Shown piece by piece: positions 7,846 to 15,797 of a DNA stretch of 49,845 nt. Position 1 is the first letter of the stretch; the number at the start of each line of letters is the position of its first letter. The position numbers were made by a program, and so were the translations under genes. The DNA comes from Myxococcales bacterium (GTDB lineage: Bacteria > Myxococcota_A > UBA9042 > GCA-2863065): contig JADMJS010000434.1 of assembly GCA_018780435.1 (NCBI GenBank), positions 1 through 49,845 on the forward strand, written 5' to 3'. Under the pieces are notes generated by a model. It saw only the letters and a program-made list of their open reading frames with translations, was not told where the DNA came from and searched no databases.

Positions 7846-8077
7846 TCAGCGGCCGAAGCAGCCACCGCCTCGGTACCTCCGGAGGACGCAACATGCTCGT
7901 CAGGATCAGGTGGAGATCCTGAGGATCGACGTTCGGAAGGAGCGGTCTGAGCCGATTGAACTCGGCCGTCACCTCAGCGATCCAGCGGTCGCGGACGGCC
8001 GTTGGCACGCGCTCCACGCTCGCCGGCACCGGGTTGGTTGCCCTCCGGCCCTTCCGCCGCTGTTGCTGCGTCACCAT
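7823..8077 (-). CDS. Small protein paired with the nucleotidyltransferase, possible antitoxin
   Basis: An 84-residue protein, basic at the N-terminus (TQQQRRKGRR), with one predicted helical core (DRWIAEVTAEFNRL) and an 'LPNVDPQDLHLILTSML' segment ending in a Pro/Gly-rich tail. I do not recognise a named family. The ATG at 8077 has a weak AGGATCG upstream. The reading frame runs 23 nt into the following nucleotidyltransferase gene, the usual sign of a coupled pair. Being the short, basic first gene of such a pair, an antitoxin or partner-subunit role is plausible but unproven. Confidence 0.6.
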   Translation of the reverse strand: MVTQQQRRKGRRATNPVPASVERVPTAVRDRWIAEVTAEFNRLRPLLPNVDPQDLHLILTSMLRPPEVPRRWLLRPLSGGGFVY

Positions 8078-8186
8078 GACGCGATCCTATCGTCCCGGGA
8101 GGCCCCAGCCAAGGAACACCGTGAGGCCAGGACGCGTAGAGGGCCCCGTGTGCCAGGCGAAAATCGGGCCGGCGTCGAAATGCGCT

Positions 8187-8216
8187 TTGAAGTTTCTTAC
8201 CCTATTCCGTCATAGT
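8187..8216 (+). promoter_or_regulatory. Candidate sigma70-type promoter of the secreted-protein operon
   Basis: TTGAAG (8187-8192) and CATAGT (8211-8216) are separated by 18 bp and each match 4 of 6 consensus bases. They sit about 100 bp before the start of the first operon gene, within a locally AT-richer patch. The site is a weak match and has not been tested. Confidence 0.3.
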
Positions 8217-8315
8217 ATCGCCCAGCTACTCGGCCGGGCGGGTGCGGGGAGGTCGTGGGGCCTTTCCGCAGCATGATGCGTGGCGACGCCGCGTTCGAGA
8301 GCGAAGGCGATGGAC

Positions 8316-10523
8316 ATGAGACGATGGAAGAGGTCCTGCGGCGCGATGCCGTGGGCGGTGGCCGGGGCGGCGCTCCTCTGGTCGGCCTGCGAGAGCCCGC
8401 TTGGCGAGACGACCGGGTCCTACGACGGCTCGGACGGCCTCGCCGATGGCTGGAATACCAATCCGAACGAGTCGCCGACGGGGACGACGCTACTCCCGAC
8501 CGCGCCGAACGTGTCGGTACGCGACGGGATCGTGACGAGCCCGGCGGGCTACGCGGTCGTCGATGAGATTTGCGGGGCCTTCGCGATTCAGGAGGAAGAG
8601 CCGGATCGGGGGCGCGTCTTCGCGACCCCGATGTTCCGGGCCTTCGCCGTACGTGGCGACCGCGCTTGGGCCGTCGACGGCTCCCGCCTCTTCGAGTTCT
8701 CGCTCACCGATCCCACCTCGCCACGCCTCGTGGCCATCCCGGATGGCGCCACCGGCACACCGATCGCGCTCGCGGTGAGTGACGACGCGCTCTGGGTCGC
8801 CACCGTCGACGGCCTCATTCGGCACGCCTTCGCCGTAGACGGCTCCCTTGAGACCGGCGCCACGATTCCGCTCACGGGCGACGGCCCGGTCCTCGACGTG
8901 GCGGCCGCCGGAGATTCGGTCGTGCTCGCCCGCGGCAGCGCTGGCCTCACGCGACTGAGCCCCGACGGGGACGGCTGGACGCAGGTCGACTCGCCCGGCA
9001 TCGGCCTCGCCAACGCGCTCTCCGTCGCTGGCGACGTCGTCGCGGTCGCGGCGTGCCTCGAAGTCCGCATCCACGCGCTCGACGACGCGCTGACGCTGGT
9101 TCAGCGCATCCCCATCCCCTACGGCCAAGCCAAGAGCGTCGCGCTCGACGGCGACCGCCTCTACGTCGGGGTCGGCCTCGCCATGCTGGCCATCCGCATC
9201 GGCGAGGCGCCCGCGCTCATCGGCCACTACGCCGATCCGGTGGCGGGCTTCTACGTGAACGACCTCCTCCACCGTGACGGCGTCGTCTACATCGCCGCGG
9301 GCGACGAGAGCGTACGAGCCGTCCGCATCGACGCCTCGACCATCGCTCCGGGCATCCCCATCACCTGGGACGAACCCGACCCGGAGGTCGACTCTCCGAT
9401 CGCGTTGCCGACGCCGATTCTCGCGGTGCAGGACTACGTCGTGCCGCGCGATCCGCTCGCCCTGACGCTCGAAGGTAACCTCTTGTACGCGCTCGGGAAC
9501 TTCCGCTACCGAGGCCGACGCACCATCGAGGTCTTCGACGTCGCCCAGCCAGGCTACCTCGAGCCGGTGGGCCAGTGGGAGGAACCGGTCCGGGTCGGCA
9601 GCACCGACGCCCTCGGCGACGGAACGCTGATTAGCGGTGAGACCGGCGCGTGGCTCGTGACGGGCGACGCCGCAATGGCCGTCGAGCCGAGCACACGCGA
9701 ACCGATCGCGGCGAGCACCGCACGCGGTGCGGTCGGCGTCCTCGCGAGCCGACGGGGCGGACTCTTGCTTCTTGGCGACTCCGACCCCGTCCCGTCCCCG
9801 TTCGGAAACGCCAACATCGCCGCCGGAGCACTCGCGATGGACGACGAGCGCCTCTACGCCGCCAGCATCGATGAAGACGCCATCCTGGTAGCTCGGCGGG
9901 ACCCGCCCGGACTCCTCGGGGCGCTCTCGCTTGAGGACAGCTTCTTCGGCGAAGCGGCCCTCGCCGTCGCGGGCGACCGGCTCCTCGCCTACGACCGCAT
10001 CACCGGGCTGCTGACGACCTTCTTGGTGACGAACGAGCCCCTCCCCTTGCGTGTCGGCCTGACGTGGATCGGCCCCTGCGAGGCCTACGACTACGCGTCG
10101 ACCTTCGACGGGTCGCGCGCGGCGCGGGCACAGTTCGCGGTCCTCGGGGACCGGGCTTTCCTATCGTGTCCGAGGCCCGAGGGCGTGGGCGACGCCAGCC
10201 TCCCGCGCCTCTACGAGCTCGATCCGGAGATCCCGGCTATCGTGCGCACCCTGGGCATGCCCGAAGGGGCCCTCACGCACCTCGCCGTCTCGGAGTCCGC
10301 GCTCGCGGCGCTCTATTGGTCCCCGGGGCGGCTCGAGAGCACGCTCGTCGTGCGTCCCATCGACGACGCGTCGAGTGACGCCCTAACGACCACCTTCGTC
10401 GGCCACGGCGCCGGCATCGCGGCCTTCGGTGACGGCTGGGTGGTCGGCGACGCCTTCTGGGGCACGCTCCGGCGCTATGGCGCCGATGTGAAGGCCATCA
10501 GCAGTCGGGAGCTGGCCCCATGA
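8316..10523 (+). CDS. Beta-propeller-like lipoprotein
   Basis: A 735-residue protein. The start at 8316 is preferred over 8310 because GAAGG then stands 8 nt upstream. It gives MRRWKRSC, a hydrophobic stretch, then a lipobox WSAC near residue 25. The mature protein is a long run of short beta-rich units with recurrent 'V.GDRAWAVDGSRLFEFSL.DP..PRLV..' and 'GD.L.V' phrases. These look like blades of a propeller related to the LVIVD or WD40/NHL type; exact blade borders cannot be set by eye. It likely sits at the outer membrane or periplasmic face as a binding scaffold. It is the first gene of the array, and its stop overlaps the next start (ATGA), indicating coupling. No enzymatic motif is seen. 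Confidence 0.7.
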   Translation: MRRWKRSCGAMPWAVAGAALLWSACESPLGETTGSYDGSDGLADGWNTNPNESPTGTTLLPTAPNVSVRDGIVTSPAGYAVVDEICGAFAIQEEEPDRGRVFATPMFRAFAVRGDRAWAVDGSRLFEFSLTDPTSPRLVAIPDGATGTPIALAVSDDALWVATVDGLIRHAFAVDGSLETGATIPLTGDGPVLDVAAAGDSVVLARGSAGLTRLSPDGDGWTQVDSPGIGLANALSVAGDVVAVAACLEVRIHALDDALTLVQRIPIPYGQAKSVALDGDRLYVGVGLAMLAIRIGEAPALIGHYADPVAGFYVNDLLHRDGVVYIAAGDESVRAVRIDASTIAPGIPITWDEPDPEVDSPIALPTPILAVQDYVVPRDPLALTLEGNLLYALGNFRYRGRRTIEVFDVAQPGYLEPVGQWEEPVRVGSTDALGDGTLISGETGAWLVTGDAAMAVEPSTREPIAASTARGAVGVLASRRGGLLLLGDSDPVPSPFGNANIAAGALAMDDERLYAASIDEDAILVARRDPPGLLGALSLEDSFFGEAALAVAGDRLLAYDRITGLLTTFLVTNEPLPLRVGLTWIGPCEAYDYASTFDGSRAARAQFAVLGDRAFLSCPRPEGVGDASLPRLYELDPEIPAIVRTLGMPEGALTHLAVSESALAALYWSPGRLESTLVVRPIDDASSDALTTTFVGHGAGIAAFGDGWVVGDAFWGTLRRYGADVKAISSRELAP

Positions 10524-11719
10524 GCCAAAGCAACGACGGACCGGGGCTCCCCGGCGACGGCACCGACGCGGTGGAGCTGCCCACCGATGGTCAGGCCGGA
10601 CTCGGCCCCGACGACGGCGGTGGGCCGAGCTCGGGTTCGACCGAGAGCTCGGGGCCGGATACCTTCGGCGTCGGCACGTGGGTCTCCATCGGTATCGGAA
10701 TCGCCTTGGGAGTCGGCCTCATCGCGCTGCTGGTCACGACACTCCCGAACTGCAACAGCACCACGATTCACGACGGCGACGACAGCTCCTCCAACTGCGG
10801 CACGCGCCGCAAGACGACCAGCTCCGGCTGCGGCACCGGCTACGCCGACGACACCACCTGGGACGACGACGGGGACGCCTTCGACAACATCCCCGACCCG
10901 GGTGAGACGTGGTACCGCGTCGAGGCCGAGTCGATCTGGCCCCTCCGAGACGTGTTCGACAACCAGACGGGCGTCGACCTCGTGAACGTAGGGCTCTCCG
11001 TGCGCGGCCTCCACTGGACGCTGACCCGGGAGCCCACCCCGACCTGGGTGCGTCTCTACGGCGGCCCGCGCCAAGTCCCGCTCACCGTGCAGGCGAGCTA
11101 CGGCCCCGAGACCGAAGGCACGGCGACGATCACGCTGTCACCGGACCAGGAGCCCTTCGACGAGTATTTCCTGGTGTTCCCGGGCTGCACCTCCGCGGTG
11201 GGCTCGCCCTTCATGGACCACGTGCGTTGCCCCACGGTCCCCCTGAAGCTCTTCCCCGCGAGCGCGCCGCAGGTGATCGGCACCTATCGCGTCGACGACA
11301 CGCTCTTCGTGGTCTTCTCGGAGCTGATGGACGGCGAGACGACGAAGCTCGCCCACGGGGCCATCGACCTCGTGTTCCGCGACGGCCCGGTCGTGCGGTC
11401 GGTGGTCTCCGACCTGAACCTCGCGGACTTCGAGACGAGCCTCTTCGGCAACGTCTTCGCGGTCGCCCCCATCACCGCGACCCCGTTCGAGCTGGTCATC
11501 GGCCCCACGGTGGTCTCGCGGCTCGGCGGGGCGCTCGACATCAACCGCGACGGGCTGGCCGATCCTGGCCGCCCCTTCGTCCACCTCGTCTACCCGACTC
11601 TCCTCGACCTGTGCCGGTCGCGCGCGGACTACCCCTACCCGTGTATCTCGGAAGAGGACGCCAGCGTCACCGAACACAGCTTCGAAGCCCCCATCAAAGT
11701 GCAGGTACCCGTCCCATGA
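10520..11719 (+). CDS. Single-pass membrane protein with exported beta-rich domain
   Basis: A 399-residue protein starting within the upstream stop (ATGA). A Gly/Asp/Ser-rich, acidic N-terminal tail (1-50) has no signal peptide. It is followed by one transmembrane helix (about 52-74), so the tail is probably cytoplasmic and the rest periplasmic. After the helix comes a Thr/Ser/Asp- and Cys-rich linker (NCNSTTIHDGDDSSSNCG; TSSGCGTG). The C-terminal region (about 130-399) is beta-rich, with cysteines (GCTS, VRCP, DLCRS, PCIS) and segments such as 'VIGTYRVDDTLFVVFSELMDGE' that resemble an Ig-like or 'possible relationship to outer surface' fold. I do not recognise the family. Its stop overlaps the following ATG. 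Confidence 0.65.
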   Translation: MSQSNDGPGLPGDGTDAVELPTDGQAGLGPDDGGGPSSGSTESSGPDTFGVGTWVSIGIGIALGVGLIALLVTTLPNCNSTTIHDGDDSSSNCGTRRKTTSSGCGTGYADDTTWDDDGDAFDNIPDPGETWYRVEAESIWPLRDVFDNQTGVDLVNVGLSVRGLHWTLTREPTPTWVRLYGGPRQVPLTVQASYGPETEGTATITLSPDQEPFDEYFLVFPGCTSAVGSPFMDHVRCPTVPLKLFPASAPQVIGTYRVDDTLFVVFSELMDGETTKLAHGAIDLVFRDGPVVRSVVSDLNLADFETSLFGNVFAVAPITATPFELVIGPTVVSRLGGALDINRDGLADPGRPFVHLVYPTLLDLCRSRADYPYPCISEEDASVTEHSFEAPIKVQVPVP

Positions 11720-13410
11720 ACGTAAAGAGCACCCTCGCGCGCCCGCTCCCGGCGCTCGTCTTGAGTCTTTGGTTCAGCGCATTCCTCTCGAGCTGCGGAA
11801 ACGAGGTCGTGGAATGTGTCCCGCAGTGCGGCACTCGCGAATGCGGCGCCAACGGCTGTGGCGGCGTGTGCGGCGTCTGTCAAGGCGGCACGACGTGCAA
11901 TACCACCGTCGGCGCCTGCATCGCGCCGTGTGTGCCCGCGTGCGACGGGAAGCAGTGCGGCGCCGACGGCTGCGGCGGCACCTGCGGCACCTGCGAGTCG
12001 GAAGAGACCTGCACTGCGGCGGGACTCTGCCAGCCACCGTGCGAGCCGAATTGCACGGGTCGCGAGTGTGGTGCCGACGGCTGTGGCGGCGACTGCGGCG
12101 AGTGCACGCTGGGCTCGCTGTGTTTCCCGGGTGGGATCTGCGGCAGGCCGGCCGGCTGTGTCGCAAAGACATGCGGTGACGACGGCTTCGGCGGCGGCTG
12201 TGGCCTCTGTGGAGTCGGGAGCGTCTGCGTCGACGGGACGTGCCGTTCGGACGAGGTCACGTGCGCGGGTGGGGCATGCCTCTGTCACCCCGACTGTGTG
12301 CTGAAGAACTGCGGCGATGACGGCTGTGGCGGCCTCTGCGGGACTTGCCCCGAGGACTTCGCATGCGTCGGCGGGAGCTGTTTGTGTGTGCCGAACTGCG
12401 AAGGCAAGACCTGCGGCGACGACGGCTGCTGGGGGAGCTGCGGCACTTGCCCGAATGGCGGTACGTGCGTCGACGGCTCATGCTGCCAGCCCACCTGCAC
12501 GGGCGTCTGTGGCAGCGACGGCTGCGGCGGATCGTGCGGCGAATGCCCGGAGGGTTACGCCTGCCAGGACGGGCAGTGCAACTGCAAACCCAACTGCTCG
12601 GACAAGGAGTGTGGGCCCGACGGCTGCCTCGGCTTCTGCGGGACCTGCCCGGACGGCTGGATCTGCGGCGGCAATGGCCAGTGTTGCGAGAAGAACTGCC
12701 CGCCCGGCGCGTGCGGCGACGACGGGTGCGGCGGCACGTGTGGCGACTGCGGGAGCGGCGAGCTGTGCCAGGTCCTCCCGGGCGCCCCGGTAGCGACCTG
12801 CTGCAAATCCGGATGCGCGCCGGGTACTTGCGGCGTCGACGGCTGCGGCGCCCCGTGCCCGTGTGCGGGCGGTCAGTCCTGCTTCGGTGGCGTCTGCTGC
12901 ACCCCGAACTGCGACGGGAAGTCCTGCGGGAGCGACGGCTGCGGCGGTTCGTGTGGCGCGTGCGGCGCCGGCTCGGTCTGCGGTACGGACGGGAGCTGCA
13001 CCGACTTCGAGCCGACCGGCGCGCTCTGCCTCGGGTGTGAAGTCGACGTCGACTGCGGGGCGGGCTACGTCTGCAAGTCGCTCTCGGGCGCGGCGGCCGG
13101 CGGCGATGGCGGCAACGCGGTGTGCCTGCCGAGCTGCGGCGAGGGCGCGCCCCTCTGCCCGCTCGGCACGACCTGCGACGCCGCACTCGGCGCTTGCCGG
13201 GCCGAGGCCGACGACTGCGCGTGCACGGACGGCGGCACCGGCACCTGCGCGCGTGCCGACAGTGACGGGAATGCCTGCACGGGCACCCGGAGCTGCGGCA
13301 CGAACCAGCGCTGGACCTGCGACGCCGCGTCGCCGGCGCCGGAGCTGTGTACCCCGACCGACATCGACGAAGACTGCGACGGCACCACGGACGAGGATTG
13401 TCCGTTCTGA
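11716..13410 (+). CDS. Cysteine-rich CGxDGCGG-repeat lipoprotein with MopE-like tail
   Basis: A 564-residue protein. The start overlaps the upstream stop (ATGA) and gives a signal peptide with lipobox LSSC (about residue 25). Residues about 32-430 are eleven tandem cysteine repeats of the form C.P.C.GK.CG.DGCGG.CG.C, each about 35-40 residues; individual units have lost single positions (DGFGG, DGCWG, DGCLG). The end is a separate module with CLGCEVDVDCGAGYVC, then CACTDGGTGTC, closing in 'LCTPTDIDEDCDGTTDEDC', which is the MopE-type metal-binding motif (DxDxDCDG). The protein should be an extracellular, disulfide-stabilised lipoprotein. The 3' part is duplicated as a pseudogene at 15118-15468. 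Length is set by repeat number, so recombination between repeats is expected. Confidence 0.8.
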   Translation: MNVKSTLARPLPALVLSLWFSAFLSSCGNEVVECVPQCGTRECGANGCGGVCGVCQGGTTCNTTVGACIAPCVPACDGKQCGADGCGGTCGTCESEETCTAAGLCQPPCEPNCTGRECGADGCGGDCGECTLGSLCFPGGICGRPAGCVAKTCGDDGFGGGCGLCGVGSVCVDGTCRSDEVTCAGGACLCHPDCVLKNCGDDGCGGLCGTCPEDFACVGGSCLCVPNCEGKTCGDDGCWGSCGTCPNGGTCVDGSCCQPTCTGVCGSDGCGGSCGECPEGYACQDGQCNCKPNCSDKECGPDGCLGFCGTCPDGWICGGNGQCCEKNCPPGACGDDGCGGTCGDCGSGELCQVLPGAPVATCCKSGCAPGTCGVDGCGAPCPCAGGQSCFGGVCCTPNCDGKSCGSDGCGGSCGACGAGSVCGTDGSCTDFEPTGALCLGCEVDVDCGAGYVCKSLSGAAAGGDGGNAVCLPSCGEGAPLCPLGTTCDAALGACRAEADDCACTDGGTGTCARADSDGNACTGTRSCGTNQRWTCDAASPAPELCTPTDIDEDCDGTTDEDCPF

Positions 13411-13433
13411 GCGAACGGGAATGGAGAGTGGCG

Positions 13434-13868
13434 ATGAGCGAGACCCAACTGAAGCGAATCGAGGCGCTCGAGGCGGCGCTGAGCCGTGCCTCGCACACGG
13501 GCGCGCAAGACACATCGTTCTCGGCGGTGTACGAGAGCTACCTCACCTTGTGTCACGAAGACCGGACGATGATGGACGAGATCGTGACCCCGAGCGACAT
13601 GCCGCTCATCCAGAACCTCGCGCACGCCGTGAGCTCCATGCTCGAGACGAAGCCGACGGCGTTCTCGCTGCGCGCCTTCCGCGCGGGTGGCGGCCGGCTC
13701 CTCCACGGGATGTTCGAGGCCGGCAAACGTTCGGCGGTCTTCGCCGCCTTCTCGAAGAGCAACCTCGCGCTCCTCGCGATCACGACGGACTCCAACGCGC
13801 AGAAGTTCGTGCGGGTGACGATGGTGCCGGGGATCCCGACGATTCGCCGGGACACGACGCCGCAGTGA
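13434..13868 (+). CDS. Small soluble protein of unknown function
   Basis: A 144-residue protein. The ATG has GGAGAG 5 nt upstream, 23 nt after the previous stop. It has no signal peptide or membrane helix, so it should be cytoplasmic, unlike its neighbours. The N-terminal 20 residues form a likely helix (SETQLKRIEALEAALSRAS). The C-terminal half (SLRAFRAGGGRLLHGMFEAGKRSAVFAAFSKSNLALLAI) resembles a roadblock/profilin-like beta-sheet fold, which is a guess from pattern only. Being cytoplasmic in an operon of exported proteins, it could be a regulatory or assembly factor. The gene after it is the inserted reverse-strand cassette. Confidence 0.6.
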   Translation: MSETQLKRIEALEAALSRASHTGAQDTSFSAVYESYLTLCHEDRTMMDEIVTPSDMPLIQNLAHAVSSMLETKPTAFSLRAFRAGGGRLLHGMFEAGKRSAVFAAFSKSNLALLAITTDSNAQKFVRVTMVPGIPTIRRDTTPQ

Positions 13869-13882
13869 CCCGCTCGTGGCTC

Positions 13883-13904
13883 AGCGCAGCGTCCCGGCTG
13901 CGCT
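13883..13904. terminator. Hairpin between convergent genes
   Basis: Arms AGCGCAGC (13883-13890) and GCTGCGCT (13897-13904) pair perfectly around a 6-nt loop, 14 nt after the stop at 13868. It lies between this gene's stop and that of the convergent XRE gene. No T-run follows, so termination is only likely. Confidence 0.4.
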
Positions 13905-13977
13905 CACCATGTGGTGTTCTCCATACCTTCGACGACCTCGACCACGCAGGAAGTCGAGGCACGACAGCTTGGCCCGT

Positions 13978-14445
13978 CTATGCGACCGCTGCGAGCGGTG
14001 ACGCATCCCTACTATTGGGCAGAATCGGTTGTTCGAAGAGGCTGAGGAGTCTGACGCCCATGGCGTCTAGGATGCGGCTCGCTCGCTCGACAGTGATGTG
14101 ATGATATTCGTTGCGCTCGTCTCTGGATACTTGTGATTCGTGCACGCCCAGGCGAGCCGCAAGCTCTCGCTGGGTCAATCCGCGAGCGATTCGCAGCGCT
14201 ACAAGCGTGTGACCGAGTCCGTGGAGGTTGAGCAGCTCCCCGATCTCGCCCCGCTTCAGTCGCTCGTAGCTCTGAACCTCCTCAGCGAGTTGGAGGTGGA
14301 AGGAACGAAGCGGATCCAAAGCGCGCTTCACTTCACTGGAGTCAAGCCCCATACCGGCCAGATGCAGCTCATGCGCCGTGAGTCGCTCTCGCTCGTCCAT
14401 CAAGCGAGCAAGCGCTTCTTGATACTCGCTCTCGTTTCGAATCAT
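13978..14445 (-). CDS. XRE-family helix-turn-helix protein, probable antitoxin/regulator
   Basis: A 155-residue protein with a strong ribosome binding site (GGAGGA, 6 nt before the ATG). The N-terminal half is helical and acidic/basic (EYQEALARLMDERERL; DPLRSFHLQLAEEVQSYERLKRG). The helix-turn-helix spans about 80-130, with 'ALRIARGLTQRELAARLGV' followed by HESQVSRDERNEY and the closing helix RASRILDAMG, matching the XRE/Cro type used by HigA-like antitoxins. The first 77 nt overlap the 3' end of the upstream nucleotidyltransferase gene, so the two are coupled. The likely role is to neutralise or autorepress that partner, which is an inference. Local GC looks lower than in the neighbouring operon genes, in keeping with transfer. 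Confidence 0.75.
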   Translation of the reverse strand: MIRNESEYQEALARLMDERERLTAHELHLAGMGLDSSEVKRALDPLRSFHLQLAEEVQSYERLKRGEIGELLNLHGLGHTLVALRIARGLTQRELAARLGVHESQVSRDERNEYHHITVERASRILDAMGVRLLSLFEQPILPNSRDASPLAAVA

Positions 14446-15073
14446 GGCGCTCCTCCAATCTTGATGATCCACGAGGTCGTCCGTCTCGCCTCGACAGACG
14501 GAAGGCGGACGGGAACTCGAGCTCATTTCCGAACTTGTCTCTGATTCCGCAGAGCTGCCCGAAGTGGGGATAGAGTTCGACACGGTAGTGGTGCCACATC
14601 GGCAGTTGTGCCTTCGGTGATCCCCGGAAAGAGCGCCGCGACGACGGGTCCCATGTCCAGACCTTGAACGGGTCGATCCGGTTGAGTTCTCGCTCAAGCG
14701 CACCCGATACCAGCGTCCGCATGTCGCAATTGAAGTAACCGTCGATGTCGTTCGGGTGCTCCTTGTCCTCTGCGAAGGAGCCATCTACGAAGATGTCGCG
14801 GACTCCGACCAGCCAAAGTTGGCGGACCATGACTTCGAGGTTGTCCACGAGTCGCCGTCTCCAGACGGCATCCCAGTTTGGGGCGGATGGGACGGGTCCA
14901 GCCACGAGCACGCTATCGCGGAGCTGGTCGAAGGTCAGCTCGTAATCGCCTGGTGGCAAGAGGCCATGTTGGTCGAAGGCCGGTAGCATGTTCACATCGC
15001 CAGAGTCCGGCACCTGTTGGCGGACTACTTCGGCTAGCATGTCGAACTTGACGCACTTGTCAAGCAAGACCAT
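14369..15073 (-). CDS. Nucleotidyltransferase-fold protein (DUF6932-like), probable toxin of TA pair
   Basis: A 234-residue protein using the ATG at 15073; internal ATGs at 15040 and near residue 29 are alternative starts, and none has a clear ribosome binding site. The family signature is 'LLPPGDYELTFDQLRDSVL' (38-56), then a nucleotidyltransferase core with G98-S99 and D109/D111 in GSFAEDKEHPNDIDGYF, the GS...DxD metal-binding pattern. A WHHYRVELYPHFG segment supplies a late conserved strand. This matches small DUF6932/MNT-like proteins that occur with HTH partners and are suspected toxins. The Arg/Ser-rich C-terminal tail overlaps the XRE gene. The pair sits between the parent cysteine-rich gene and its truncated duplicate. 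Confidence 0.72.
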   Translation of the reverse strand: MVLLDKCVKFDMLAEVVRQQVPDSGDVNMLPAFDQHGLLPPGDYELTFDQLRDSVLVAGPVPSAPNWDAVWRRRLVDNLEVMVRQLWLVGVRDIFVDGSFAEDKEHPNDIDGYFNCDMRTLVSGALERELNRIDPFKVWTWDPSSRRSFRGSPKAQLPMWHHYRVELYPHFGQLCGIRDKFGNELEFPSAFRLSRRDGRPRGSSRLEERHDSKRERVSRSACSLDGRARATHGA

Positions 15074-15117
15074 GGAGCCAAGCCATCGCCGCTCATCGAC
15101 TTAGCCAGAGCGAGACA

Positions 15118-15468
15118 GACGGCTGCCTTGGCTCCTGCGGGACCTGCCCGGACGGCTGGATCTGCGGTGGCAACGCGGTGTGCCTGCCGAGCTGCGGTGA
15201 CGGCGCGCCCCCCTGCCCGCTCGGCAGAACCTGCGACGCCCCGCTCGGCGCCTGCCGGGCCGAAGCGGACGACTGCGCGTGCACAGACGGCGACACCGGC
15301 ACCTGCGCGCGTGCCGACGACGACGGGAATGCCTGCACCGGCACCCGGAGCTGCGGCGCGAACCAGCGCTGGACGTGCGACGCCGCCTCGCCGGCGCCGG
15401 AGCTGTGTACCCCGACCGACATCGACGAAGACTGCGACGGCATCACGAACGAGGATTGTCCGTTCTGA
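15118..15468 (+). pseudogene. Truncated duplicate of the CGxDGCGG/MopE lipoprotein gene
   Basis: This segment repeats the 3' part of the gene at 11716-13410 at high nucleotide identity, including the stop and the first bases after it (TGAGCGAACGGG). It begins abruptly inside one repeat unit (DGCLGSCGTCPDGWICGG) and then jumps to the parent's NAVCLPSCG region. The jump corresponds to loss of 441 bp (147 codons, in frame) between two GGCGGCAA tracts at 12667 and 13108 of the parent. There is no start codon, signal peptide or ribosome binding site; the first in-frame GTG is at 15178. It encodes CLPSCGDGAPPCPLGRTC... to DIDEDCDGITNEDC. It is most likely a dead fragment left by recombination. Confidence 0.85.
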
Positions 15469-15797
15469 GCGAACGGGCGTGCGCCGCGTCTTAGGGAGCT
15501 TACCCCGAACGGCACTCACCTCGGCAGCCAGAACGCCGGCCAAGCTCCTGTGGAGCCGTCCAAGTCTACACGACGGCCGATACCGCGGGCTTTGGTGCCC
15601 CTGAGCCTGCCTCGGCCTGGCTGGCAAATTCAATCGAAGATCCGATCCGCTGGTCGCCACTGTCGGGGTGCCGAGGCCTTGACGCGCACTTGGCTTCGAG
15701 ACATATGCGAAATATGATGCAGCCCGACCCCTGTCGCCGTTTCGTCCCGATCTCAGGGGATAGGTCCGCGGAGACCACGTCCTCGAGGAAGAACTGC
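15469..15797. other. Leader region before the giant gene
   Basis: A 329-bp gap. Homology to the region after the parent gene ends at about 15478. Beyond that I see no separate gene. The frame of the giant gene is open from a TTG at 15690, but those 36 codons show no signal-peptide character and no ribosome binding site. The stretch contains the candidate promoter at 15679-15707. Confidence 0.5.
15679..15707 (+). promoter_or_regulatory. Candidate promoter of the giant-gene operon
   Basis: TTGACG (15679-15684, 5 of 6 to consensus) and CATATG (15702-15707, 3 of 6) are 17 bp apart. Transcription would begin near 15714, which fits translation starting at the GTG at 15798 and not at the TTG at 15690. 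Confidence 0.35.

Noticed and set aside
11716..13410. Regularly spaced repeats that could be mistaken for a CRISPR array.
   Set aside because: They are coding repeats in one frame with variable spacing and sequence, and no cas genes are near.
15690..15797. Upstream extension of the giant gene from a TTG or from ATGs at 15705-15717.
   Set aside because: The extra 36 residues show no signal-peptide character or ribosome binding site, while GTG 15798 has GAGGAAG at good spacing and lies after the likely promoter.
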